Shown here: in pieces, positions 1 to 8,882 of the stretch
Layout of the letters: each line of letters starts with the position of its first letter
Position numbering within the stretch: the first letter of the stretch is position 1
Origin: Candidatus Hydrogenedentota bacterium
Lineage (GTDB): Bacteria; Hydrogenedentota; Hydrogenedentia; Hydrogenedentales; JAEUWI01
Assembly: GCA_016182605.1 (NCBI GenBank)
Contig: JACPGE010000055.1
Coordinates: 40,118 to 104,117 of the forward strand
DNA length: 64,000 nt
Reading direction: 5' to 3'
Translations under genes and position numbers: made by a program
The notes under the pieces: model-generated
Database searches by the model: none
What the model was told of the DNA's origin: nothing
Seen by the model: the letters and a program-made list of their open reading frames with translations, nothing else

Positions 1-1071
1 CAGCACGTTCATGTGACCGGGCATGCGGCCCGCCACGGGGTGCACGGCGTACTTGACCTCGGCGCCGTTTTCTTCGAGCAACTTGCCCAACTCGCGCACG
101 GCGTGCTGTGCCTGGGCCACGGCCATGCCATAGCCCGGGACAAAAACGACCGAACTGGCCGCCTCCAGCACGAAGTAGGCGTCCTCCGCACTGAGCGATT
201 TTACGTCGCCTTCTTCCTCGTCGCCGCCGCCCGCACTTGCCGCGCCGAAGCCGCTGAAGAGGACATTGCCCAGGGAACGGTTCATCGCCTTGCACATGAT
301 CTGCGTGAGGATGATGCCGCTGGCGCCCACGAGGGAGCCGGAAACGATCAACACCGTGTTGCCGAGAATGAATCCAGCGGCGCACGCCGCCAGGCCGGAG
401 TAGCTGTTCAGCAGGGAAATAACCACGGGCATATCGGCGCCGCCAATCGGAATGGTGGAGAGCACGCCAAAGCCCAGCGAAATGACGACCGCGGCAAGAA
501 AGGCGCCGTAGGCGAGTTGGGAATCGGGCCAGAGACAAAAGACAATGCCCAGCCCCAGCAATGCGGCCAGGATGGCCGCGTTTACGAACTGCTGCCCGGA
601 GAAGACAATCGCGCGGCTGTTCATTCTCTCGGCAAGTTTCGCGTAGGCGATCATACTGCCGGTAAAGGTGACTCCGCCGATGAGTATTGCAAGGAAGATC
701 GAAATCAGCGGAACCAGCGTCGATTCCGCACTGGCATCGTAGCCGCCGAAATTGGTGTGGTACTCGGACCAGCCCACGAGCAGACTGGCCAAGCCGCCGC
801 TGCCATTAAACAGCGCGACGAACTCGGGCATGGAGGTCATGGGCACCCGAACCGCCGCAATCGCGCCAATGACGGAACCAATGACGACGCCAACGAGAAT
901 CCATTGGAATTCCAGGCCCTGAATCAGCAGCGTTGCCACCACGGCAATGCCCATCCCGACCGCGGAAACCATATTCCCCTTGGCTGCGGTGGAGGCCTTG
1001 CTCAGCATTTTGAGGCCGTAGATGAAGAAGACGGCGGAAACAATATAGGCAATGGCAATGAAGGTGTTCAT
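1..1071 (-). CDS. pntB: NAD(P) transhydrogenase subunit beta (partial)
   Basis: This is the membrane and NADP(H)-binding subunit of the proton-translocating transhydrogenase, which uses the proton gradient to reduce NADP+ with NADH. The start codon overlaps the upstream stop in an ATGA at 1068-1071. The frame stays open for 357 codons to the left edge, where it reads EVKYAVHPVAGRMPGHMNVL, a conserved stretch of the NADP-binding domain III. The usual length is about 460 residues, so roughly the last 100 are outside the window. The N-terminus is a run of hydrophobic helices. It is the third gene of a pntAA-pntAB-pntB operon. Confidence 0.95.
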   Translation of the reverse strand, partial: MNTFIAIAYIVSAVFFIYGLKMLSKASTAAKGNMVSAVGMGIAVVATLLIQGLEFQWILVGVVIGSVIGAIAAVRVPMTSMPEFVALFNGSGGLASLLVGWSEYHTNFGGYDASAESTLVPLISIFLAILIGGVTFTGSMIAYAKLAERMNSRAIVFSGQQFVNAAILAALLGLGIVFCLWPDSQLAYGAFLAAVVISLGFGVLSTIPIGGADMPVVISLLNSYSGLAACAAGFILGNTVLIVSGSLVGASGIILTQIMCKAMNRSLGNVLFSGFGAASAGGGDEEEGDVKSLSAEDAYFVLEAASSVVFVPGYGMAVAQAQHAVRELGKLLEENGAEVKYAVHPVAGRMPGHMNVL

Positions 1072-1373
1072 TTGGGGGACTCCACCTTGGACTTGGACTT
1101 GAACATGCCGAGCATGCGATGGGTCACCAGATAGCCCCCCACCACGTTGATCGTGGCGCAGACAACCGCCACAACCCCCAGGCCCGTGGCGACTGCCCCG
1201 TGCTCGGTCTGGCCGGCTGCAATCAACGCGCCCACAATGGTGATGCCCGAAATCGCGTTGGAGCCCGACATGAGCGGGGTGTGCAACTGGGAAGGCACCT
1301 TCGCAATGAGTTCCACGCCCAGGAAAATGGCGAGAACGAAGGTGAAAAACAGGAGCAGCATGATGGAGTTCAT
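1068..1373 (-). CDS. pntAB: NAD(P) transhydrogenase subunit alpha part 2
   Basis: A 101-residue, strongly hydrophobic protein matching the membrane domain of the alpha chain. The motifs PLMSGSNAISGI and VVAVVCATINVVGGYLVTHRML are typical of this part of transhydrogenase. The alpha chain is split into two genes here, as in many bacteria outside the enterics. It overlaps both neighbours by ATGA junctions (1370-1373 and 1068-1071), indicating translational coupling in one operon. Confidence 0.95.
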   Translation of the reverse strand: MNSIMLLLFFTFVLAIFLGVELIAKVPSQLHTPLMSGSNAISGITIVGALIAAGQTEHGAVATGLGVVAVVCATINVVGGYLVTHRMLGMFKSKSKVESPK

Positions 1374-2509
1374 GATTGGGCCCTCGCGTTCAGGAGCATC
1401 TTGCTGCGCAGCGCGCCGTCGTGCACGATCAGGCAGCCGTCCATGATTTCGTCTTCGAGCTTGAGATGGATCGACTTTTCTTCCTTGTTCCAGAAGTGCT
1501 GAATCAGGTTGAGCAGGTTGGCGCTGTACATCTGCGACGCATGCACCGGAACGCGGCCCGGCAGGTTCGCCAGTCCCAGGATGCGCACGCCGTTCACCTC
1601 CACCTCCTCATCCAGCCGGGCGCCTTCCACATTGCCGCCGCTTTCGATCGCAAGGTCCACGATCACGCTACCGGGACGCATGCTCCGCACCATCGCGTCC
1701 GTCACGATGATTGGCGCTTTCTTGCCAAATAGCTGGGCCGTCGTGATCACAATGTCCGCCTGCGACACCACCTTCGCCATCGCGTCGCGCTGCTTCGCGC
1801 GCTGCTCCTCCGTCAGTTCCTTCGCATAGCCGTCCTTCGTCTGGCCGGTCTCGCCCAAATCGACCTTCACGAACTTCGCGCCCAGCGAGTGCACCTGCTC
1901 CTCAACCACGGGCCGCGTGTCGAAGGCCTCCACCCGTGCGCCCAGGCGCTTCGCCGTGGCAATCGCCTGCAGACCCGCCACGCCACATCCAATGATGAAC
2001 ACGTGCGCCGGCTTTAAGGTCCCGGCAGGTGTCATCATCATCGGCAATATCTTGTTCAGCCGATCCGTGGCGAGAATCACCGCCACATAGCCCGCCAGAT
2101 TGGCCTGCGAACTCAACGCATCCATCTTCTGCGCCAGCGTCGTGCGCGGGATCATCTCCATGGAGATCGCGTTCACGCCCGCTTGCGCAAACGCATCCAC
2201 CAGGGCCGTGTTGTTGAAGGGGTCCACATAACTGATGTGCAACGCCCCTCGCTTCATCTGCGCCACCGCTGCGGTGGACGGCGGATTCAATCGCAGCACG
2301 CAATCGGCCTGCGCCATGTCGGCTGCGGGGCTGGTGCTGATCGTGGCCCCGGCCTCCGTGTACTGGCCGTCGCTGTAACCGCAGCCTGCACCCAGTCCGC
2401 TCTCCACGCTGAGTTCATTGCCCAGTTTGTGGAGTTTGGCGGCGGCTTCCGGGGTGAACGCACACCGGGATTCGCGGGGATCGGCCTCTTTCGGGACGAA
2501 AATTTTCAT
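1370..2509 (-). CDS. pntAA: NAD(P) transhydrogenase subunit alpha part 1
   Basis: A 379-residue soluble NAD(H)-binding domain I of transhydrogenase, related to alanine dehydrogenase. It starts MKIFVPKEADPRESRCAFTP, has RLNPPS and SYVDPFNN, the dinucleotide-binding stretch HVFIIGCGVAGLQAIATAKR with the family's GxGVAG pattern, and the RPVVEEQVHSLGA and SQMYSANLLNLI segments. It is the first gene of the pnt operon. A near-consensus promoter lies at 2586-2614 on the same strand, giving a leader of about 70 nt. Identification is secure. Confidence 0.96.
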   Translation of the reverse strand: MKIFVPKEADPRESRCAFTPEAAAKLHKLGNELSVESGLGAGCGYSDGQYTEAGATISTSPAADMAQADCVLRLNPPSTAAVAQMKRGALHISYVDPFNNTALVDAFAQAGVNAISMEMIPRTTLAQKMDALSSQANLAGYVAVILATDRLNKILPMMMTPAGTLKPAHVFIIGCGVAGLQAIATAKRLGARVEAFDTRPVVEEQVHSLGAKFVKVDLGETGQTKDGYAKELTEEQRAKQRDAMAKVVSQADIVITTAQLFGKKAPIIVTDAMVRSMRPGSVIVDLAIESGGNVEGARLDEEVEVNGVRILGLANLPGRVPVHASQMYSANLLNLIQHFWNKEEKSIHLKLEDEIMDGCLIVHDGALRSKMLLNARAQS

Positions 2510-2585
2510 AGGATAGCCCTTGTTTACCTACCCGTAAGTAGAATCAGGCTCTTGCCCTCGATTCCTTGGGGTCTCGGTGCGCCAA

Positions 2586-2614
2586 AGTATAATCCCGCGC
2601 CGATCCGATGTCAA
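2586..2614 (-). promoter_or_regulatory. promoter of the pnt operon
   Basis: On the minus strand there is a perfect -35 TTGACA (2609-2614), a 17-bp spacer and a -10 TATACT (2586-2591). Transcription would begin near 2579, about 70 nt before the pntAA start. It is one of the best sigma-70 type matches in the window, so the operon is probably well expressed. Confidence 0.75.
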
Positions 2615-2824
2615 AATACCGGCGCCTCGAAGTCCTGGAGCACGGTGCATGCAAAGACCCTTCGGAGGATGCTCTCCAAGAACACTAGGGGTAGTAACGG
2701 GGAAAGGCCCCCTGCTCCGGCCACATATAGTGCGCACACAACCCATGGTAGAGCTACAGCAGACTTGAGGAAATGAACCACTGACAGTGGGGTACAAAAA
2801 AATTCGACCATGGATCGAAAACTG

Positions 2825-2853
2825 TTGACATCCACAATATATTGTGTTACCCT
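2825..2853 (+). promoter_or_regulatory. promoter of the small RNA gene
   Basis: The -35 is a perfect TTGACA (2825-2830), the spacer is 17 bp, and the -10 is TACCCT (2848-2853), keeping the three most important -10 positions. The predicted start, 2860-2861, coincides with the first base of the long closing stem of the RNA below. A short dyad, TTCGA-N6-ATCGAA, lies just upstream at about 2804-2820. Confidence 0.65.
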
Positions 2854-2859
2854 GAGCGC

Positions 2860-3035
2860 GGTGTTTGAAACTAGCCTCTACATAGCCCTGAGTGAGACCT
2901 GATACCGATTGCAGCCCATGGTACAGAATCTGCTCAACCGTGACCCTCTTGCGCCTAGAACACGGAAATTAGTTTCAAACACACCCGCACACAGAAGGCG
3001 GTGGGTACCCAAGACCCACCGCCTCCTTCCTTTTT
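2860..3035 (+). ncRNA. structured small RNA, possibly 6S RNA
   Basis: No convincing protein is encoded here, but the elements of a stand-alone RNA gene are in place: a promoter, a 13-bp perfect closing stem (2861-2873 with 2970-2982, arms GTGTTTGAAACTA and TAGTTTCAAACAC) and a strong terminator. The predicted transcript start falls exactly at the base of the closing stem, as in 6S RNA. The 5' side of the interior contains CCCTGAG followed by GATACC, resembling the CCCUGAG...GAUA strand of the E. coli 6S bubble. Inside the closing stem there are only about 96 nt, short for 6S. That it is an RNA gene is fairly sure; the 6S identity is a suggestion. It lacks the SRP RNA motif and is too short for RNase P RNA or tmRNA. 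Confidence 0.6.
2996..3035 (+). terminator. intrinsic terminator of the small RNA
   Basis: An 11-bp perfect stem (2996-3006 with 3014-3024, arms AGGCGGTGGGT and ACCCACCGCCT) closes a 7-nt loop and is followed by CCTTCCTTTTT. It ends the small RNA transcript and is the strongest intrinsic terminator in the window. Confidence 0.9.
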
Positions 3036-3570
3036 GGAGTAAATTTTCCGCTGGCTGCGCATGCTGTCCATAGTGCAAGGGGTGGGGCGAACTACAACGG
3101 CCCAGGCGTCTATCAGGGAGGCTTCATGCGTTTGGCCCATAACTTCTTCTCACACCCATCGTTGCCACAATATGCACTGCGGTAGCGCTAGGGAGTCCGC
3201 GATTTGGCCTGCCCGGTGAACGCCAGCGGCATCTTTTTCAGCAGCCGCGTCGAGCGGTATTTGAAGATGAATGAGAACCCCTCGCGCTGGCCCATACCAT
3301 AGAAATGGCTGTGGAAGATGATTCGAACCGGAAAAAGAAAAAGGGGGGAGACGAGACCTTCAGGCGCATACCGGCAACCCGAATTCAGGACCCCATACTC
3401 CCTGCAGCCCGACGCTACGACTGGGCATGTTGGGGCGAATACCCGCAGCGAGACGCCCCTGCGCAATGCTTTGCCCACCGATGGCGGTAGCCGTATCCGA
3501 TAGGCGGATGCGACACGAGATCGGTGCAACCGCGAATACAGAGTGGATTTTTCGCGCCCCCAAGCGGGCG
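3036..3570. other. gene-poor spacer
   Basis: Between the RNA terminator and the hydrolase promoter I see no supported gene. A minus-strand reading frame (3188-3529) has an uneven composition and no recognisable motif. The only notable element is the short dispersed repeat at 3201-3225. Confidence 0.5.
3201..3225 (+). repeat. dispersed intergenic repeat, copy 1
   Basis: The 25 bases from 3201 match those at 49493-49517 at 24 of 25 positions, in the same orientation; the shared core is GCCTGCCCGGTGAACGCCA. Both copies lie in intergenic sequence 46 kb apart. In the second copy this unit is embedded in a larger inverted-repeat element. Confidence 0.65.
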
Positions 3571-3599
3571 TTGAAACTTGGCGGGCGAAACTCTACTAT
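3571..3599 (+). promoter_or_regulatory. promoter of the hydrolase-moxR operon
   Basis: TTGAAA (3571-3576), a 17-bp spacer and TACTAT (3594-3599) form a good sigma-70 type promoter. The predicted start, near 3606, is about 43 nt before the hydrolase-like gene. Confidence 0.55.
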
Positions 3600-3648
3600 G
3601 CTGAGGCGGTGCGGCGCGGGGGCGTTGCCCTTGGGAGGCTTGAGTGGC

Positions 3649-4611
3649 ATGGTAGATCTGAGCAAGCTGAAGAGTCTGGCGGAATGGCACAGCCACCGCG
3701 CGGGCATAGAAAACAGCATTTTGAAACTTGTCGGCAGGCCCCCCAAGGAGCGGGTGGAGACGCAGGTGAAGACGATGGATGAGGCGGATTTTCCGCGGTA
3801 CACCCGCAAGCGGGTCAATTATTTTGTGGACGAGTGGACGCGGGTGACGGCGTGGCTTTTTGTGCCGCATCTGAAGGAGGAGATGCCGGCGGTGCTGTGT
3901 TGCCATTCCCGGGCGCCCCAGGGCAAAGACGAGATGGCGGGTCTGAAGGCGCCTTCGCCCGCGGCCTTTGCCCAGCTCTTCGCGGAGCGGGGCTATGTGA
4001 CGCTTGCGCCGGATTGCATCACGGCGGGGGAACGGGTGTCGAGCCGGGCGGAACCGTTTCATAGCGAGAATTTTTACAAGGAATACCCAAAGAGCAGCCT
4101 GATCGGGAAGATGCTTTCCGATCATGTCTACGGACTGGACATGCTTTCGGAGATGAACCATGTGGACAACGCGCGGATGGCGGTGATTGGCCATGGATTG
4201 GGCGGGACGAACGCCCTGCTGCTGGCGGCGTTTGACGAGCGCATCGCGGCCTGTGTGGCTTCCAATGCCTTCACCCGCCTGGAGACGGACAAGAATCTGG
4301 AGCGCTGGTATGACGATGGGGGCATGTGCCTGATACCCGGACTGCGGGGTGTGAGCGCGGAGTCGCTGGATTTTGACTGGGAGCACGTGCTCGCGCTTGC
4401 GGCGCCGACGGCGATCCTCGTGCTGACGGCGCTGAGCGGCGCCTCGTACTGCAATCCGCGCAGTTGCCAGAAGGCGGTGACCCATGCTGCGCGCGTGTAC
4501 AAGATGCTGGGGGCGTCCCCGGCCATTGAGCACTTTGGCCATCATGATGGAAACGCGGTGACCCATGCGAGCGTGGAACTGGCGGAAGACTGGTTCGATC
4601 GTTGGGTATAG
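3649..4611 (+). CDS. alpha/beta-hydrolase fold protein lacking the nucleophile serine
   Basis: A 320-residue protein of the dienelactone hydrolase/acetyl esterase type. The ATG at 3649 is preceded by GGGAGG. Visible family features are an N-terminal strand region (TAWLFVPHLKEEMPAVLCCHS), a metal- or oxyanion-region APDCITAGER, and a C-terminal HDGNAVTHA that would hold the catalytic histidine. The nucleophile elbow, normally GHSxGG, reads GHGLGG: residue 183 is glycine (codon GGA at 4195-4197). As written it should not work as a serine esterase. There is no signal peptide, so it is probably cytoplasmic. It precedes moxR by 34 bp and may belong to that operon. It could be a degenerate enzyme recruited to binding, or the gene could have recently lost activity. 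Confidence 0.75.
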   Translation: MVDLSKLKSLAEWHSHRAGIENSILKLVGRPPKERVETQVKTMDEADFPRYTRKRVNYFVDEWTRVTAWLFVPHLKEEMPAVLCCHSRAPQGKDEMAGLKAPSPAAFAQLFAERGYVTLAPDCITAGERVSSRAEPFHSENFYKEYPKSSLIGKMLSDHVYGLDMLSEMNHVDNARMAVIGHGLGGTNALLLAAFDERIAACVASNAFTRLETDKNLERWYDDGGMCLIPGLRGVSAESLDFDWEHVLALAAPTAILVLTALSGASYCNPRSCQKAVTHAARVYKMLGASPAIEHFGHHDGNAVTHASVELAEDWFDRWV

Positions 4612-4645
4612 TTTGGGCAGGCGCTGCGGGCGCATGGAGTAACTG

Positions 4646-5593
4646 ATGGACAAGGCCGTATCGGAGCAGATACAGAAGTTTATCCGGAATATAGAGCAGG
4701 TGGTATTCGGCAAGCACGACGTGGTGAAGATGTGCGTCACCGGGCTGCTTGCGCGCGGGCACATCCTGATAGAGGACGTGCCCGGCATCGGGAAGACGAC
4801 GATAGCGCAGAGTATCGCGCGGAGCATGGACTGTTCCTTCAGCCGGATACAGTTCACGAGCGACATGCTCCCCAGCGACATTATCGGCGTCTCGATTTTG
4901 AACCAGCATACCAATGAGTTTGAGTTCCGGAAGGGGCCGGTCTTTGCGCATGTGCTGCTCGCCGATGAAGTGAACCGCACGCCGCCCAAGACCCAGAGCG
5001 CGCTGCTGGAAGCCATGAGCGAGTATCAGGTGACCGTGGACGGGGTTGCGCATCCCTTGCCGGCGCCGTTTATCGTGCTGGCCACGCAGAATCCGATTGA
5101 ATACGAGGGCACCTATGTGCTGCCCGAATCGCAGCTCGACCGCTTCACGATGCGCGTGGAGGTGGGCTATCCTCCCGCGGAGGACGAGATGCGGATCATC
5201 CGGAGGCGCGATCCCCTGAAGGCCATCCATGACCTGCAGCCCGTGCTCAATACGGCGGAACTCGTGGCGTTGCAGGACCGCGTGGGCGAGGTGCTGGTGG
5301 ACGAGAGCGTGGCGGAATACCTGCTTGCCATAGTCCGGGCGACCCGGGAGCACGAGCAAGTGCAGCTTGGCGCAAGCCCGCGCGGCGCGCTGGCCTTTTA
5401 CGAGGCGTGCCAAGCCTTCGCCCTGGTGGAGGGGCGGGATTATGTGACGCCGGGCGACGTGAAACAGATGGCGGCGCCGGTGCTCAGCCACCGGCTGCTG
5501 ATCAAGACCCGCGGCGCGGATCTTTCCATGGCGGCACGGGAGCGCGTGCGGGTGGTCCACGACATCATCAAGAGCATTGAGGTGCCCCTCTAA
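4646..5593 (+). CDS. MoxR-family AAA+ ATPase
   Basis: A 315-residue AAA+ protein of the MoxR group, whose members act as chaperones for maturation of neighbouring proteins. Walker A is EDVPGIGKTT (residues 43-52), and Walker B with the following sensor region is LLADEVNRTPPKTQSALLEAM (from residue 104). The arginine-finger region LPESQLDRF and the lid domain with LGASPRGALA are both family hallmarks. It sits directly before a DUF58 gene and a membrane transglutaminase gene, the usual MoxR-DUF58-TgpA arrangement. A GGAG motif precedes the start. Confidence 0.93.
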   Translation: MDKAVSEQIQKFIRNIEQVVFGKHDVVKMCVTGLLARGHILIEDVPGIGKTTIAQSIARSMDCSFSRIQFTSDMLPSDIIGVSILNQHTNEFEFRKGPVFAHVLLADEVNRTPPKTQSALLEAMSEYQVTVDGVAHPLPAPFIVLATQNPIEYEGTYVLPESQLDRFTMRVEVGYPPAEDEMRIIRRRDPLKAIHDLQPVLNTAELVALQDRVGEVLVDESVAEYLLAIVRATREHEQVQLGASPRGALAFYEACQAFALVEGRDYVTPGDVKQMAAPVLSHRLLIKTRGADLSMAARERVRVVHDIIKSIEVPL

Positions 5594-5594
5594 G

Positions 5595-6677
5595 ATGCGA
5601 AGCGTGAGTGCAGGCAGTGCGGCCCGCGGCAGAATCCTGCTTCCGGGCTGGGTGTTTCTGTCGATCATTGTGCTTGTGGCGAGCGCGGCGGTGAACACGG
5701 GAAACAACCTGCTCTACCTCGTAGTGGCGAGCTTGGCGAGCTTCATCCTGCTCTCTTTTGTGCTTGCCGCGTGGACGCTCCGGCGCCTGCACGTGGAGCG
5801 GCAGTGCCCGCGCGCGGTGTACCGTACCCAGCCTTTTCATGTCTTTCTGCGGGTGGAGAATCGCAAGCGCCTGGTGCCGGCGATCGCGTTGCGCATTGAG
5901 CGGGAGCCGAAGCGCGATTTGGCGGGATTCATTATTCAGGTGCCGGGGAACCGCGCCGCGCTGGTGAGTGTGCCGGAGGCATTCATGGAGCGGGGCGTGC
6001 ATACGTTGCCTGCGTACCGGCTCGGATCGAGTTTTCCATTTGGCCTCTACAAACGTCAGCGGCGCTACCCCGACCGTATTCAGGTCACCGTTTATCCCCG
6101 GGTGCATCAGACCCGGACCTCGGGATTGAGCCGGCTGCAATCGGGCCGCAGCACGGCCCAGCATGCGACGCGCGATGGCGACGAGTATTTCGGGCTCCGG
6201 GAGTACGTGCGCGGCGACGACGTGCGCATGATTGCGTGGCGCGCGAGCGCGCGGATGGGTACGTGGATGATCCGGGAGATGGCCCGTTACAACTCGCGCA
6301 CGGTGATATTTGCGCTGGACACGCGGGTGCCGGATCCAGCGAAGTACGATCGTGATGGGTTTGAGGAGGCGGTGGAACTGGTGGCTTCGCTTGCCGTCAT
6401 GCTGGCGCGCCGGCAGTTCAATGTCTCGATCTTCACGCCGGAGCAGCAACTGTCCGATCCGGATCTTGGCGTTACCGAGCATCAGATCCTCGAGATGCTG
6501 GCGCGCGCCGTGCCCATGCGCGGGGATACGGTATCGGACTTCGATGCGCGGGTTCAGACCCTGGATCGGCACGATGCGGCGGTGCTCCTCGTGGCGCCGG
6601 ATCCGGAACGCTGGGGGAGCCGCTGCCAGACGACGCAGCTCCGGATTCTCGACCCGAGGGAATTGATCCATGCATGA
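5595..6677 (+). CDS. DUF58 domain protein
   Basis: About 360 residues. Two hydrophobic helices near the N-terminus (roughly residues 15-60) anchor it in the membrane. The DUF58 signature YFGLREYVRGDDVRMIAWRA lies around residue 200, followed by a von Willebrand A-like stretch, VIFALDTRVP. I place the start at the ATG two bases after the moxR stop, with GAGG upstream; an alternative TTG at 5577 would overlap moxR. Proteins of this family are partners of MoxR ATPases in envelope-related or stress functions, but the molecular role is not established. It overlaps the next gene by 8 bp. Confidence 0.9.
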   Translation: MRSVSAGSAARGRILLPGWVFLSIIVLVASAAVNTGNNLLYLVVASLASFILLSFVLAAWTLRRLHVERQCPRAVYRTQPFHVFLRVENRKRLVPAIALRIEREPKRDLAGFIIQVPGNRAALVSVPEAFMERGVHTLPAYRLGSSFPFGLYKRQRRYPDRIQVTVYPRVHQTRTSGLSRLQSGRSTAQHATRDGDEYFGLREYVRGDDVRMIAWRASARMGTWMIREMARYNSRTVIFALDTRVPDPAKYDRDGFEEAVELVASLAVMLARRQFNVSIFTPEQQLSDPDLGVTEHQILEMLARAVPMRGDTVSDFDARVQTLDRHDAAVLLVAPDPERWGSRCQTTQLRILDPRELIHA

Positions 6678-8874
6678 GCGCATCGCACGGACCCTGCGTA
6701 TTTCCAGCGCCCTCCTGGTCTTTTCCGGGTATCTGGCGATGGCCTCCGTTGCGGATATCGGCCCGAGAATACTGATCCTCCCGTTGCTCCTGCTCCTCCT
6801 CGCCCCGCTCGGGGAGCGCCTGGACAAGACGAGTTCGATTTACCGGGTTGTTTCCACGGCCATCGTGATTGCGTATCTCTGCTTCCTTCCGTATACGCTG
6901 GGCGCATTGGGGCTCTTGCCCGCGGTGGTACTGCTCGTGATTTTTGTCCAGGCCTATACCATGCTGCACCAGAAACGCGAGCGGAACTACTATCACCTGT
7001 TTCTCATGGCTTTCTTCCTGCTGCTGGCGGCATGCGTGCAGTCTCCCGAGCCCATCGTCGGGCTCGTGCTTTTGCTCTTCTTGCAGAGCGCGATCTGGGC
7101 GTTTCTGTGTTTGCGTCTGCACGTGGAGTCGCTGGCGCATGAGGGCGACCAGAATCCCGAGATCGTTCCCTTGTATCAGACCCGTCAGAACGCGGCGCCG
7201 GAGATGCAGGATCTGTTCAATCGCGGACTTGTGTTTGCGGTAAGCACCGTGTCGCTGGCCGCGATAGTGCTGACCATCGTGGGATTCCGGCTGACGCCGC
7301 GCGTGGAGGCGGGGCTGCTTGGGCGCTCGGATACGGCGATTGCCCGCACCGGACTTGGCGAGAGCGTGGACATACGCGGCGGCCAGTTGATTCAGGAGGA
7401 CGCCACGCCGGTCATGCACGTGCGATTTCCCGAAGAGGCGGGTGGCTGGGCCGATGCAGGCAGTGCGCTGTATTGGCGGGTGACCACGTTGAACTTCTAT
7501 GGCGATTCGCAATGGAGCCGCCGGGCGCTTTTGCACCCGCTGGAACCAGGGGTTTCGCGCCTTTATCCTTTTGAAGGCGTGGTGGAGCTTCCCGATCTCA
7601 GCGCGCTTCGGTTGGAACGCCGGCCCCGGGAGAAGTTCCGGCGGGTCCGTCAGGAGATCTATTTGGACCGCGTGCCCGAGAACGGGTTGCCGGCACTCGA
7701 TCTGGTGCAGAAGGTCGAGGTTGACATTGTTGCGAAAGACACGAAGATGGGGTGGGACGGGGAGAAGGACTTTACCATCGCGTATGCGGCCACGGGGGCG
7801 CGCCGTCTCACCTACAACGCGTGGTCCGAGATCAAGACGCCGGACCATGCCGCGTTGCGCCAGTCTCCCTTCGACTACAAAGACGTATTGAATCTTCGCG
7901 ACCTGAATCTGCTCACCGGGCAGCCTTTGCTGCCGGAGACCGTGGCGCTGGCCGAAAGCCTGACTGCGGAGTATGACAATGCTTATGACAAAGTGCTCGC
8001 GTTGCAGCGCTGGCTGAGCGGAAGCGATTTTCTCTATTCGCTGGACGTGCCGCCGCTGCCGATCGCGTATCCCATCGACGCCTTTATTCTGAATGTCCGG
8101 CGGGGGCACTGCCAGCTTTTCGCCACGGCCCTCGCGCTGATGACGCGCAGCCTGGGTATACCCGCGCGCGTTGTGAGCGGTTATCGCGGAGGTGAATGGA
8201 ACGAAGGCGAGCAGGCCTACACGGTGCGCGCAAGCATGGCCCATCTTTGGGTGGAGGTCTTGTTCACGGATATTGGCTGGGTGGTCTTCGATCCTTCGCC
8301 GAGCGGCGAGATTGGGGAGCCGGGGGCCTTGACGCAAATCACCCGTTTCTTCTCCTCGGCCGCGCTTCGCGCCAAGATGTTCTGGTACCGGGAAGTGGTT
8401 GGCTTTGACAGCGGACTTCAGTTGGACAAGCTGCAAAGTCTGACGCTGGCGGTGATTTCGTTTCCCTTCCGGGCGGAACGCAGCAATGAGGCCGTTGTGC
8501 AGCGGGACTTGTCCGGCCGGAGCACATTGATCCTGTTTGGAACGGCGCTGATCGCGGCTGCGGTCTTTTTCCTGGGGCTGTGGCGCTATTCCCGCCGATC
8601 GCCGTCGCGCCGGCGCGGCCAGACCAAGGAACAACAGCGGGCAACGCGGCTCTATGAGAAGCTCCGTGCGCGCTTGGCGCAGGCGGGGATAGCGTGCGAC
8701 GGCCGGAGTGCCGAGGAGATACGCGAGCAGGTGCGGTATTTTGACCTGGCCGATGCGGAGGAGATACTGCGCATGCTGGAGGTCTACAACGATTCGCGGT
8801 TTGGGGCGCGGCCGTTGCCGGAGGGGGAATACCGGAACTACCTTCGGGCGATCCGGCGGCTTGCGCGTGCCTGA
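6670..8874 (+). CDS. membrane transglutaminase-like protein (TgpA/DUF3488 type)
   Basis: A 734-residue protein. The first ~200 residues form about six to seven transmembrane helices (DUF3488-like). A periplasmic transglutaminase-like core follows, with the complete triad: Cys481 in RRGHCQLFATALALM, His525 in MAHLWVEV and Asp541 in VVFDPSPSGE. A further transmembrane helix near residues 615-640 leads to a cytoplasmic DUF4129-like tail. This is the classical third gene of the MoxR-DUF58-TgpA operon. It may modify or cleave envelope proteins; the substrate is unknown. It ends 8 bp from a convergent gene. Confidence 0.9.
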   Translation: MHERIARTLRISSALLVFSGYLAMASVADIGPRILILPLLLLLLAPLGERLDKTSSIYRVVSTAIVIAYLCFLPYTLGALGLLPAVVLLVIFVQAYTMLHQKRERNYYHLFLMAFFLLLAACVQSPEPIVGLVLLLFLQSAIWAFLCLRLHVESLAHEGDQNPEIVPLYQTRQNAAPEMQDLFNRGLVFAVSTVSLAAIVLTIVGFRLTPRVEAGLLGRSDTAIARTGLGESVDIRGGQLIQEDATPVMHVRFPEEAGGWADAGSALYWRVTTLNFYGDSQWSRRALLHPLEPGVSRLYPFEGVVELPDLSALRLERRPREKFRRVRQEIYLDRVPENGLPALDLVQKVEVDIVAKDTKMGWDGEKDFTIAYAATGARRLTYNAWSEIKTPDHAALRQSPFDYKDVLNLRDLNLLTGQPLLPETVALAESLTAEYDNAYDKVLALQRWLSGSDFLYSLDVPPLPIAYPIDAFILNVRRGHCQLFATALALMTRSLGIPARVVSGYRGGEWNEGEQAYTVRASMAHLWVEVLFTDIGWVVFDPSPSGEIGEPGALTQITRFFSSAALRAKMFWYREVVGFDSGLQLDKLQSLTLAVISFPFRAERSNEAVVQRDLSGRSTLILFGTALIAAAVFFLGLWRYSRRSPSRRRGQTKEQQRATRLYEKLRARLAQAGIACDGRSAEEIREQVRYFDLADAEEILRMLEVYNDSRFGARPLPEGEYRNYLRAIRRLARA

Positions 8875-8882
8875 GGGCGCTG

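Noticed and set aside
13..1134. 373-residue plus-strand open frame
   Set aside because: It is antisense to pntB, whose translation matches conserved transhydrogenase motifs.
3188..3529. 113-residue minus-strand open frame in the spacer
   Set aside because: No family motif or ribosome-binding site is seen, and its end is only the dispersed repeat; a decayed gene cannot be excluded.
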